A stretch of 64,000 nt of DNA from Glaciecola sp047250385. Its GTDB lineage: Bacteria > Pseudomonadota > Gammaproteobacteria > Enterobacterales > Alteromonadaceae. How positions within the stretch are numbered: position 1 is the first letter of the stretch; each line of letters begins with the position of its first letter. The position numbers were made by a program, and so were the translations under genes. A model generated the notes under the pieces. It was not told the DNA's origin, made no database searches, and saw nothing but the letters and a program-made list of their open reading frames with translations. Below, piece by piece: positions 45,055 to 53,253 of this stretch. The stretch is from NCBI RefSeq assembly GCF_047250385.1, contig NZ_JBLBVM010000046.1, forward strand, positions 62,001-126,000. The letters are read 5' to 3'.

Positions 45055-45479
45055 TTAAAGGCTTTTGGTAAAGGTGACATACTTTTCAACATCGAGTTTT
45101 TTTTCCAGCCCGTCACTGTTCATATAGCGAATTTTTCCAAATATCTCCCTTTCTGTCCAAGCTCGATCGTGAAGCCCAAATATCCAAGCAACATTCGTGT
45201 ATGAGTTAGGATCACTGCCGTCAAGAAAGTATTTATTGTTGAGATAAATTAGAGTGCGAAATGCGTATTCTGGAGTATTGCACCACTCCAGCACTTTTTT
45301 CCCCAGTACATGCGCATATGGTTATGCATATAACCAGTTTTCACCATTTCATTTTGAGCGGCATTCCAATATTCATCATGGCTTTCAGCATCTTCGAGTT
45401 GCTGACGTGTATAGCGATGCTTGCGTGTATCGTCTTTATGATCGTCAAGTGTTTCAATCGCCCAATCTGGAATACTCAT
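45055..45479 (-). pseudogene. Remnant of a class II CPD photolyase, 5' deleted and frameshifted
   Basis: Two overlapping frames together give the C-terminal quarter of a class II cyclobutane-dimer photolyase: IPDWAIETLDDHKDDTRKH, YWNAAQNEMVKTGYMHNHMRMYWGKK, then, in another frame, LEWCNTPEYAFRTLIYLNNK, DGSDPNSYTNVAW, FGLHDRAWTEREIFG and KIRYMN. The frames meet at GGGGAAAAAAGTGC, where one more A would restore the reading MYWGKKVLEW. The N-terminal three quarters, including most of the FAD site, are absent from upstream DNA. So it is a decayed gene, or a short homopolymer error on top of a deletion. Confidence 0.88.
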
Positions 45480-45945
45480 TAAGTGCCTTGATTCGTTCCT
45501 GTTCTATTCTCATTGAGTGCTCTCTTTGCTTAAAGGTTTGCTGTGCTGGTCTGGACGAAAAATGACTAACGATCCGTTCTTTCATTGGTAACGTTAACTT
45601 GGCCCTGATAGATAAGAATTATTACGTTCATCTCGGTGTTATAGATTACCCATTTGGCTCGAAGCGGAAACTGAATTCGCTGTTCTTACTTTTTTAATTT
45701 ATTAATGCTCATGTCCTAGAGTGCATTGGAAACTGCATATACATCGTAAAGATAAAGTTTTACGGATCTTATTCGTTTAGTTGGATCAGTATAGTTAATC
45801 TTTGTTGAGTCATTTCACGTAGGAAATCAATATACAACTAGGCAAGTATGCAAATACTTAGATAAGTGACTTAGTAACGCTTTTTTCAATATGGGAAATA
45901 CCTATTGATACTTAAAAGCCACAACTAACAAATAAAAGGATTGTT
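45480..45945. other. Intergenic stretch between photolyase remnant and DUF1269 gene
   Basis: This 466-bp stretch should hold the missing photolyase 5' part, but the three minus-strand frames show stops and no photolyase motif. A short dyad (ACTTA, GA, TAAGT) is at 45856-45867, close to the DUF1269 gene start. AAAGGATTGTT before 45946 is the ribosome site of that gene. No other gene is seen. Confidence 0.5.
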
Positions 45946-46467
45946 ATGAACATCGGAAAACAGAAACTTTATTTTATCTTCAAAGATACAGACGAAGCAT
46001 CAAGCGCGGTTGCATTGCTGGAAGAAGAACTTGGTGGAACTGAACATATTGGTGTTATCTGTGAAGATGCCAACCTCCAATTGGAAAATCTCCCCCAGGC
46101 CTCTATCGATGAACGCTCGGATTTAGCAAATGCGCTCAAACGAGGGGCTTCTATCGGTGGAGTCGCTGGCGCTTTGGCGGGACTGACGGCAATAGCGTTT
46201 CCTCCTTCAGGTGTCGTTCTTGGTGGCGCTGCTTTACTTGGTCTTTCTGTTGCGGGGTCAACCTTTGGTGCCTGGGCAGCATCGCTTATAGGAGTGAGCG
46301 AAGATCACCCGCTTGTTGAAGAATTTCAGACCCGGTTATCAAAAGGAGAGGCTATTGTCTTAGTGGATGTGGACGATGAGGCCGTGAAAAGTACGCTTGA
46401 AAGAGTTAGTAGCATGTTTAACCTTTTGGGAGAAACTGCGGGGAAGGTGTCTGAGGCTACGCAATAA
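45946..46467 (+). CDS. DUF1269-like membrane-associated protein
   Basis: The 173-residue protein has a soluble N-terminal part (KLYFIFKDTDEASSAVALLE) and a central glycine/alanine-rich hydrophobic region (about residues 67-110; GASIGGVAGALAGLTAIAFP, then VVLGGAALLGLSVAGSTFG), then a soluble C-terminal part containing HPLVEEFQTRLSKGEAIVLVDV. This layout fits DUF1269/general-stress-protein-17M-like families of unknown function. AAAGGATTG precedes the ATG. Confidence 0.8.
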   Translation: MNIGKQKLYFIFKDTDEASSAVALLEEELGGTEHIGVICEDANLQLENLPQASIDERSDLANALKRGASIGGVAGALAGLTAIAFPPSGVVLGGAALLGLSVAGSTFGAWAASLIGVSEDHPLVEEFQTRLSKGEAIVLVDVDDEAVKSTLERVSSMFNLLGETAGKVSEATQ

Positions 46468-46567
46468 AATAGCATTGGACCTCGCATGGCCTTAATATAG
46501 GCTTAACTTGGGCATTTACCCAAACTTCATCTTCTCTTTCTGCTAAATTAAAGTGGGCGGACAAGGG

Positions 46568-46608
46568 ATAGTCAGTTCAAGACACTCTTTGTGTCTTGAA
46601 CTGACTAT
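46568..46608 (+). repeat. Perfect 18-bp inverted repeat in the leader of the alcohol dehydrogenase gene
   Basis: ATAGTCAGTTCAAGACAC, a five-base loop TCTTT and the exact reverse complement form a very stable hairpin 60 bp before the dehydrogenase start. No T tract follows, so it is not a standard terminator. Confidence 0.85.
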
Positions 46609-46668
46609 TGATCAAAAGCTTCAATCGTTTAGTACAAATATCTATTGCCAAAAAATCAAGGAGACGCA

Positions 46669-47715
46669 ATGTCAAACGTATCAGCATACGCAGCGCAATC
46701 GAACGACGGAAAGATGCAGCCCTTTTCTATCGAAAGACGTGACGTTCAAGCAAACGATGTGCAAATGGAAATCTTATTTTGCGGAGTATGTCATAGCGAC
46801 TTGCACGCGGTAAAAAATGATTGGGGCAACTCTACTTATCCCTTAGTTCCGGGCCACGAGATAATCGGGAAAGTAACCAAAGTGGGCAGTGATGTCACAA
46901 AATTTAAAGAAGGTGATACAGTTGGCGTTGGTTGTTTGGTTGATTCATGTCTGAGCTGTGAAGCTTGTAACGATAATTTAGAGCAACATTGTTTTGAACA
47001 AGCAACAATGACCTACAATAGCAAAAGCGATGATCCAGGCGGCGTAACTTACGGTGGTTATTCCAAAAATATTGTGGTGCGTGAAGAGTTTGTTCTCAAG
47101 GTCCCCGAAAGTATAGACAAAGCTGGCGCTGCGCCACTTCTTTGTGCTGGGATCACGACGTATTCTCCTTTGCATCAATACGGCGTAACAGAAGGTATGA
47201 CCGTTGGTATTATTGGTCTTGGCGGCTTAGGCCACATGGGTATTAAGTTCGCTTCTGCGATGGGTGCTCATACCGTGATGATCACAACTTCTGAAAAAAA
47301 AGCAAAAGATGCTAAAGAGCTCGGTGCAGATGATGTTCTGATTTCGAGCGACAAAGACAACATGAAACAATGGGCCGGTAAATTCGACTTTTTGCTAAAC
47401 ACGATACCAGTAGGGCACGACATTAACCCCTACATAAAGTTGCTGAAACACAACAGTACAATGTGTTTAGTCGGTGCAATTGAGCCCTTGGATAAAGTAA
47501 ACGGTGCGCTGTTGATAAGCGGCAGAAAAGCAGTCGCGGGCTCTTTAATCGGGGGCTTGAAAGAAACCCAAGAAATGCTCGACTTCTGCGGAGAGCATAA
47601 TGTCGTTTCAACCATTGAAAAAATTAAGATAGATGAGATAAACGAAGCGTTCGATCGTATGCAGGACAATGATGTGCGTTATCGTTTTGTGATTGATATG
47701 GCGTCACTTGATTAA
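46669..47715 (+). CDS. Zinc-dependent alcohol dehydrogenase (NAD(P)-dependent, YahK/cinnamyl type)
   Basis: The 348-residue cytoplasmic enzyme has the catalytic zinc site (CGVCHSDLH near residue 38 and GHEIIG near 60), the structural zinc cysteines (SCLSCEACNDNLEQHC near 93-107), and the NADP-binding GIIGLGGLGHMGIKFA near 170. It resembles E. coli YahK and AdhA, which reduce broad aldehydes. The ATG at 46669 has CAAGGAGA before it, an excellent ribosome site; a start at 46645 would add eight residues without support. Confidence 0.95.
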   Translation: MSNVSAYAAQSNDGKMQPFSIERRDVQANDVQMEILFCGVCHSDLHAVKNDWGNSTYPLVPGHEIIGKVTKVGSDVTKFKEGDTVGVGCLVDSCLSCEACNDNLEQHCFEQATMTYNSKSDDPGGVTYGGYSKNIVVREEFVLKVPESIDKAGAAPLLCAGITTYSPLHQYGVTEGMTVGIIGLGGLGHMGIKFASAMGAHTVMITTSEKKAKDAKELGADDVLISSDKDNMKQWAGKFDFLLNTIPVGHDINPYIKLLKHNSTMCLVGAIEPLDKVNGALLISGRKAVAGSLIGGLKETQEMLDFCGEHNVVSTIEKIKIDEINEAFDRMQDNDVRYRFVIDMASLD

Positions 47716-48026
47716 TAGAGTCGATACTGATTAGGACTTTAACGTTTCTTTAATCCCTTAGAGGTAAGTTGGCGCTGTAAATTGAATAAACCAGTTTTAT
47801 AAATCAGACAAAATAGCTTTTGTTATTGTCAGAAAACTTTACAGTGTTGCAGTATTAAGCGGCTGCGCTTTTCTATCGTTATGACTTTTATAGATATTAT
47901 GTAGTGGCTTAATTAATGCATAACTTAGTTTGTATTTAAATCTTTAGTTTAGTCAACTTCCCTTCGGTTCGAGTAGTTTCTTGAAAGGTTAGATGAGACT
48001 TTGCGCATAATATAAAAGGAAGGGCA
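47716..48026. other. Intergenic stretch without recognised gene
   Basis: This 311-bp AT-rich stretch between the dehydrogenase and the PEP-CTERM-like gene shows no gene, RNA or repeat that I can support. AAAAGGAAGGGC at its end is the ribosome site of the next gene. Confidence 0.5.
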
Positions 48027-48596
48027 ATGAAATTTTATTCGATTAAATGTTTTTTTATAGCGTTGTTATTAACAACAAGCAATTTGGCAAATGCAGGGTT
48101 AATTATCGATATTTTTGAATCCGGCAACGACATTATTCTACTCGGCAGTGGCTCTTTCAATACCTCTGGGTCGTCTGTGGTTGGCTCGTCAAGTTTTTCT
48201 GGCGGGTTTATTACGGGAGGCAGTGTAGCCTCGGTGGGAAGTGGAACCTGGGATGCCTATAATGGGATCATAAGCAGTGATGGATTATTTGGCACTGGGA
48301 CGAGCTTTGCTCCAGGATCTGCTTTTACAGGAAGTGTTTTTGGTATTGACCTCCTACAACAAAACGGTTTGGTATTTTTACCTACTAATTATTTCAGTGG
48401 CACTGCGCTCAGCGGCTCTACAACTATTACTGGACAAAGCTTCTTAAGTCTTGGCCTAGTTACTGGTTCCTACACTTATTCAACTTCAACTGACAGCGTC
48501 ACTATCAACATTCAAAAAGTATCTTCACCGTCAATGCTTGCGTTTTTTGTTATTACATTAGGTATATTCCTTTTAAGAACTATACGTAAAGATTGA
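48027..48596 (+). CDS. Exported glycine/serine-rich protein with PEP-CTERM-like tail
   Basis: The 189-residue protein has a signal peptide (FFIALLLTTSNLANA), a body rich in Gly, Ser and Thr with a repetitive beta character (GSGSFNTSGSSVVGSSSFSG), and a C-terminus VSSPSMLAFFVITLGIFLLR, then TIRKD. The tail matches the VPEPS-helix-basic pattern of exosortase substrates in degenerate form. Its surface function is unknown. It is a single gene with a strong Shine-Dalgarno (GGAAGGGC). Confidence 0.75.
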   Translation: MKFYSIKCFFIALLLTTSNLANAGLIIDIFESGNDIILLGSGSFNTSGSSVVGSSSFSGGFITGGSVASVGSGTWDAYNGIISSDGLFGTGTSFAPGSAFTGSVFGIDLLQQNGLVFLPTNYFSGTALSGSTTITGQSFLSLGLVTGSYTYSTSTDSVTINIQKVSSPSMLAFFVITLGIFLLRTIRKD

Positions 48597-48736
48597 CGCT
48601 CTCTTGCCCTCAGAACATAACTAATGAGCATGACCAAACAAGCTACAGAATCAGGGCTATCTAAAAAAACGCATCTGCTTTAAAATGGCGAGCCCTGACA
48701 GAGAGGCTGTCCGGCGTTTTATAGAGTAAGTGAATT

Positions 48737-50368
48737 ATGTTGCGTTTAACCGATATTAAACTCCCCCTTGATCATGACGAGCAAGCGCTCGAATTGGCTA
48801 TTTTAGGCAAACTTAAAATAAGCAAAGATCAGCTAATATCTTTCAATCTTTTCAAACGCGGTTATGACGCGCGAAACAACAAAAATATTCAACTTATCTA
48901 TACATTGGACGTCGAAGTTAAACAGCAAGATCAACTATTGCAGCAATTTAACAAAGACTCACATGTGCGTTTAACGCCAGATATGACTTACAAATTTGTT
49001 GCCGAAGCACCTGCTAATATGAAACATAGACCTGTTGTAGTTGGACTTGGTCCTTGCGGTTTGTTCGCTGCACTGATTCTCGCTCAAATGGGCTTCAAGC
49101 CAATTATTTTAGAGCGCGGAAAAGAAGTGCGAGAGAGAACCAAGGACACCTTTGGATTCTGGCGTAAAAAGGCTTTAAACCCCGAATCTAATGTGCAATT
49201 TGGAGAGGGCGGAGCAGGGACTTTTTCCGACGGAAAGCTATACAGCCAAGTTAAAGACCGCAAGCATTATGGCCGCAAAGTTCTCAACGAATTTGTTGCA
49301 GCCGGTGCTCCAGAAGAAATCATGTATGTTAGCAAACCCCATATTGGTACCTTCAAGCTGGTCAATATGGTGGAGAAAATGCGTGAAAAGATTATTTCTT
49401 TAGGCGGCGAATTCCGTTTTAGCACAAGAGTTGAAAAGCTAGATTTAGATAGCGTTGGAGAAAATTACAAAATTAAAGGACTTCACTTATCTGGCGGTGA
49501 GTATTTAGAGTGCGATAAGGTTGTGTTAGCCATAGGCCATAGCGCGAGAGACACATTTACCTCTTTGTTCGAACAAGGCGTTTATATTGAAGCCAAGCCT
49601 TTTTCAGTCGGTTTTCGAATTGAGCACGAGCAAAGTATGATTGATAAGCGTCGCTTTGGTGATAACGCAGGCAACCCAATTTTAGGTGCTGCGGATTATA
49701 AACTGGTTCATCACTGTAAAAATGGCCGCACGGTTTATAGTTTTTGTATGTGCCCAGGAGGAACAGTTGTCGCCGCAGCATCAGAGCCGGGTAAGGTTGT
49801 TACCAATGGCATGAGCCAATATTCGCGACATGAACGTAATGCAAATAGTGCGATTGTGGTTGGGATTACGCCTGAAGAAGACTTCCCAGGTCATCCTCTG
49901 GCTGGCATTGAGTTGCAGCGAAGCTTGGAAGAGCTAGCTTTTCATGTTGGTGGGGAAAACTATCATGCTCCAGCTCAGCTAATCGGTGACTTTTTAGCAG
50001 GCAAGTCGAGCGATGAAGTAGGTGAAGTGAAACCTTCCTATACGCCGGGCATTACCTTAACCGATTTAAGCAAAGTCGTTCCTGACTTCGTAAGCAACGC
50101 TATTCGTGAAGCGATCCCAGCTTTCGATCGCCAAATAAAAGGCTTCGCTAAAAATGATGGTTTGTTAACCGGCGTCGAAACGCGCACATCTTCACCTATT
50201 TGTATAAAGCGTGACGAAGATTACCAAAGTATCAACGTGCAAGGTTTATATCCCGCAGGAGAAGGTGCGGGTTATGCTGGTGGTATATGGTCGGCAGGCA
50301 TTGATGGTATTCGAGTGGCGGAGGCTGTTGCATTGTCTATTGTTGATGACATCGCTAAAGCAGGGTAG
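48737..50368 (+). CDS. COG2509-type FAD-dependent oxidoreductase
   Basis: The 543-residue flavoprotein has an N-terminal extension of about 95 residues typical of COG2509 (LPLDHDEQALELAILGKLKI), then the FAD dinucleotide motif VVVGLGPCGLFAALILAQMG near residue 98, NVQFGEGGAGTFSDGKLYSQ, KPFSVGFRIEH, CPGGTVVAAASEPG and the C-terminal GAGYAGGIWSAGIDG. The reaction is unknown. The gene stands alone and is followed by a terminator. Confidence 0.93.
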   Translation: MLRLTDIKLPLDHDEQALELAILGKLKISKDQLISFNLFKRGYDARNNKNIQLIYTLDVEVKQQDQLLQQFNKDSHVRLTPDMTYKFVAEAPANMKHRPVVVGLGPCGLFAALILAQMGFKPIILERGKEVRERTKDTFGFWRKKALNPESNVQFGEGGAGTFSDGKLYSQVKDRKHYGRKVLNEFVAAGAPEEIMYVSKPHIGTFKLVNMVEKMREKIISLGGEFRFSTRVEKLDLDSVGENYKIKGLHLSGGEYLECDKVVLAIGHSARDTFTSLFEQGVYIEAKPFSVGFRIEHEQSMIDKRRFGDNAGNPILGAADYKLVHHCKNGRTVYSFCMCPGGTVVAAASEPGKVVTNGMSQYSRHERNANSAIVVGITPEEDFPGHPLAGIELQRSLEELAFHVGGENYHAPAQLIGDFLAGKSSDEVGEVKPSYTPGITLTDLSKVVPDFVSNAIREAIPAFDRQIKGFAKNDGLLTGVETRTSSPICIKRDEDYQSINVQGLYPAGEGAGYAGGIWSAGIDGIRVAEAVALSIVDDIAKAG

Positions 50369-50418
50369 TTTGCCTCTAAGTAGTAAATTGTGTTGTAGAT
50401 AAGTTTATTGAGATATGA

Positions 50419-50446
50419 AAAAGCCACGTATATAAACGTGGCTTTT
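50419..50446. terminator. Bidirectional intrinsic terminator
   Basis: A perfect 11-bp stem (AAAAGCCACGT pairing with ACGTGGCTTTT, loop ATATAA) lies between the convergent COG2509 and M13 peptidase genes and carries T-rich flanks on both sides. Confidence 0.88.
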
Positions 50447-50501
50447 CCATTTTGGGGCCTAGGGAGCACCAATGCTTACAAATTAATGTAAGCAGTATTG
50501 A

Positions 50502-52571
50502 TTACCAAATTTTTACGCGCTCTTCGTCAGGAAGATATAACTCATCCGTCGGTTTAACGTCAAACGCAGTGTAAAACTCTGGTACATTTCGAACCGAACC
50601 ATTTGCACGATATTGTGCTGGCGAGTGAGTGTTAGTATTGATCTGGCTTTTCATTGCCTCGTCACGATATTTGCCAGCCCAGACTTGTCCGAAGCCGATA
50701 AATACGCGTTGCTCACCTGTAAAACCATCCAGAACTGGAGCCTCAGCGCCATTCAATGACATTTCATAAGCTTTTAACGCAATACTGATACCGCCAAGGT
50801 CTCCGATATTTTCACCAAGGGTGAATTCACCGTTTACAAAGACACCTTCCAAGGGTTCAAAGGCATTGTATTGTTCAACAAGCTTGCTGGTTCTATCCTT
50901 AAACTCTTTACGATCAGCTTCTGTCCACCAGTTTCGAAGCATGCCGTCACCGTCAAAAGTGCTACCTGAGTCATCGAAACCGTGCCCAATTTCATGTCCG
51001 ATTACCGCGCCAATACCGCCATAGTTAACCGCGTCTTCAGCATTTAAGTCGAAGAAAGGGGGCTGTAATATTGCAGCAGGAAACACAATTTCGTTAGCTG
51101 TTGGATTGTAATAAGCATTAACTGTTTGAGGTGTCATTCCCCATTCAGTTTTATCGACAGGTTTACCTTGTTTAGCAAGCTCCTCTGCATAAGTAACATC
51201 AGCAGCATTCCTCAAATTGCCGAATAAATCGCTATCGGACACTTGCAGTGCAGAGTAGTCTTTCCATTTATCAGGATAACCAATTTTTACAGTAAATTTC
51301 GACAACTTATCAAGTGCTTGCAAACGCGTTTCATCGGTCATCCAATCAAGTTCTTTAATACTCACTTCATAAGCGGAAAGCAGATTATCTACCATCACCT
51401 GCATGCGCTGTTTAGCTTCAGGTGGAAAATGTTGTTTTACGTATACTTTGCCAATGACCTCGCCAAGTGTACTGTTCAATAGACCAGTTGCTCGACGCCA
51501 CATAGGGCGCTGTTCTTCTACACCGTATAAAACAGTGCTATAAAAATCGAAATTCGCTTTATCCATTTCCATATTCAATGAGCCAGCAGATGAATTAATC
51601 AGGCCCCATTGTAAAAACGTTTTCCAGTCATCTATCGATGTTTCGGCGATAACTTTATCAATACCTGCAAGAAAGTCATTTTGCATTACGATCATGCTTT
51701 CTGGCATGTCAAAGCCTGTGGCTTTAACAAAACTGTCCCAGTTAAAATTAGGCATCAAGGCCTTTAACTCGTCCATGCTTAATCTGCTGTAGTTTTCAGC
51801 CCAGTTTCTTGCTTGCTCTTTTTTCATGTGATGCTGGGCAATTTTAGTTTCCAAGGCTAGCAAGGTGGCAGCGTGCTTTTTGCCATTATCAATGCCCGCT
51901 ATACCGAACATTCTCTCGATATGTGCTTGGTAAGCTGCAAGGATCTTTTTGCTATCCTCATCATCTTTAAAATAGTAGTCACGATCGGGCAAGCCGATAC
52001 CGTCCTGCCAAGTATACAAGGCATACTCATTTGGTGATTTAAAATCCGCATAGTGGAAGAAGCTGACAGGCGTTCCGTAACCATACTTAGTTGCATAGGC
52101 AAAATATTCGATTAAGTCGTCATAAGTGCTGATGCCGGCTATTTTTTCTAACTCGGGTTTAAGAGGCGTTACACCCAGCTCGTTGCGCTTGTCGACATTC
52201 ATGTAGGAGCTGTACATGTCACCTACTTTTTGTTCGTCAGAACCAACAGGAAAGTCACCTTGTGATGCGGTATCAATAATCGCTTTAACGTTTTCTTGAG
52301 CTTCGTCGGCCAGTATAGCAAAGCTACCGTAGGTCGCTTTATCTGCTGGAATTTCTATCTTTTTCAACCAAGTACCGTTTACATAGTTGAAGAAATCATC
52401 ACCCGGCTTTACGCTCAAGTCCATGTTTTCAGTGATAATACCTGACTTCATGGCACGTTGTTGTTGTGCTGCAACTTGGCTTGTTTCATTACTCGTTTCT
52501 TGAGCCGGAGTACATGCGCCAACTGCTATAGCGACGCTGAGGGCAAGCAGTGCCTTTTTAAGATGTTTCAT
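50502..52571 (-). CDS. M13-family metallopeptidase lipoprotein (PepO/neprilysin-like)
   Basis: The 689-residue zinc protease begins with a lipoprotein signal (VAIAVGAC, Cys20), then NMDLSVKPGDDFFNYVNGTW, the M13 N-terminal hallmark. Substrate-binding VNAYYNPTANEIVFPA lies near residue 485 and the zinc site VIGHEIGHGFDDSG near 525, with the third ligand Glu in GENIGDLGG near 585. It ends DEERVKIW, a family-typical end. It likely degrades peptides in the periplasm. It stands alone, transcribed away from the MAPEG gene. Confidence 0.96.
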   Translation of the reverse strand: MKHLKKALLALSVAIAVGACTPAQETSNETSQVAAQQQRAMKSGIITENMDLSVKPGDDFFNYVNGTWLKKIEIPADKATYGSFAILADEAQENVKAIIDTASQGDFPVGSDEQKVGDMYSSYMNVDKRNELGVTPLKPELEKIAGISTYDDLIEYFAYATKYGYGTPVSFFHYADFKSPNEYALYTWQDGIGLPDRDYYFKDDEDSKKILAAYQAHIERMFGIAGIDNGKKHAATLLALETKIAQHHMKKEQARNWAENYSRLSMDELKALMPNFNWDSFVKATGFDMPESMIVMQNDFLAGIDKVIAETSIDDWKTFLQWGLINSSAGSLNMEMDKANFDFYSTVLYGVEEQRPMWRRATGLLNSTLGEVIGKVYVKQHFPPEAKQRMQVMVDNLLSAYEVSIKELDWMTDETRLQALDKLSKFTVKIGYPDKWKDYSALQVSDSDLFGNLRNAADVTYAEELAKQGKPVDKTEWGMTPQTVNAYYNPTANEIVFPAAILQPPFFDLNAEDAVNYGGIGAVIGHEIGHGFDDSGSTFDGDGMLRNWWTEADRKEFKDRTSKLVEQYNAFEPLEGVFVNGEFTLGENIGDLGGISIALKAYEMSLNGAEAPVLDGFTGEQRVFIGFGQVWAGKYRDEAMKSQINTNTHSPAQYRANGSVRNVPEFYTAFDVKPTDELYLPDEERVKIW

Positions 52572-52710
52572 TTATTCGTCCTGTTATTCGGATTTTTTGA
52601 TGAACAACACCTTATAGCCATCGCAAAAAGAATCAACTAGAAACAGTAAATTGAAATAACTTGTAACATTAAACTGACTGATGGATAGTTAAACAAAAAG
52701 GAGAAAATGA

Positions 52711-53124
52711 ATGAACGCTTCAATAATTGTATTAGTTGCCTACATCACTTGGATATTGGTTTTGTTGCTTGGATTAGCTTCATATCGCAGTTATATGTCA
52801 TTAACTGGGAAATTCCGAGGACTGAAGTTCAAAGCCGATGGTTCCGATGTACCTGCATTTGGGAATCGATTAACCCGAGCACAAGCCAACTGTGTTGAAA
52901 GCTTTAGCTTTATTGGTGGTGTGTTACTCGTGGCGATTGCAACCGATTCAACTGCGATCACCAACGGACTGGCGTATATTTTAATGGGAGCAAGGTTGGG
53001 GCAATCCATTGTCCATTTGATATCAACATCAACTTTGGCCATTCAAATACGTTTTGCTTTCTTCCTTATTCAGTTCGGTATCGTAGCTTTTTGGCTTGTA
53101 AAACTGTTCGCTAAATTTCTTTAA
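52711..53124 (+). CDS. MAPEG-family membrane protein
   Basis: The 137-residue protein has four predicted membrane helices (VLVAYITWILVLLLGLA, SFSFIGGVLLVAIA, NGLAYILMGARLGQSIVHLI, FAFFLIQFGIVAFWLVKLF). The loop motif RLTRAQANCVESF matches the RA..N..E motif of MAPEG glutathione-related membrane enzymes. The substrate is unknown. AAAAGGAGAAAATGA before the ATG is a strong ribosome site. Confidence 0.9.
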   Translation: MNASIIVLVAYITWILVLLLGLASYRSYMSLTGKFRGLKFKADGSDVPAFGNRLTRAQANCVESFSFIGGVLLVAIATDSTAITNGLAYILMGARLGQSIVHLISTSTLAIQIRFAFFLIQFGIVAFWLVKLFAKFL

Positions 53125-53142
53125 TAAGCGCTCAGACTTGTT

Positions 53143-53172
53143 ACAATGCTGCCTTTAGAATGGCGGCATTGT
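53143..53172 (+). terminator. Terminator-like hairpin after the MAPEG gene
   Basis: An 11-bp stem (ACAATGCTGCC pairing with GGCGGCATTGT, one G-T pair) with an 8-base loop starts 19 bp after the MAPEG stop. The T tract is weak (CTTACTTCGTTTTC). Confidence 0.6.
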
Positions 53173-53253
53173 CTTACTTCGTTTTCAATCCAAGCAATTT
53201 TTTCAGCGCCCGCAATATTAACCATAATATAACCTTTAATATAAAGAGAGAGC

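Noticed and set aside
45254..45565. Plus-strand ORFs opposite the photolyase remnant
   Set aside because: They are antisense to conserved photolyase codons and show no motif or ribosome site.
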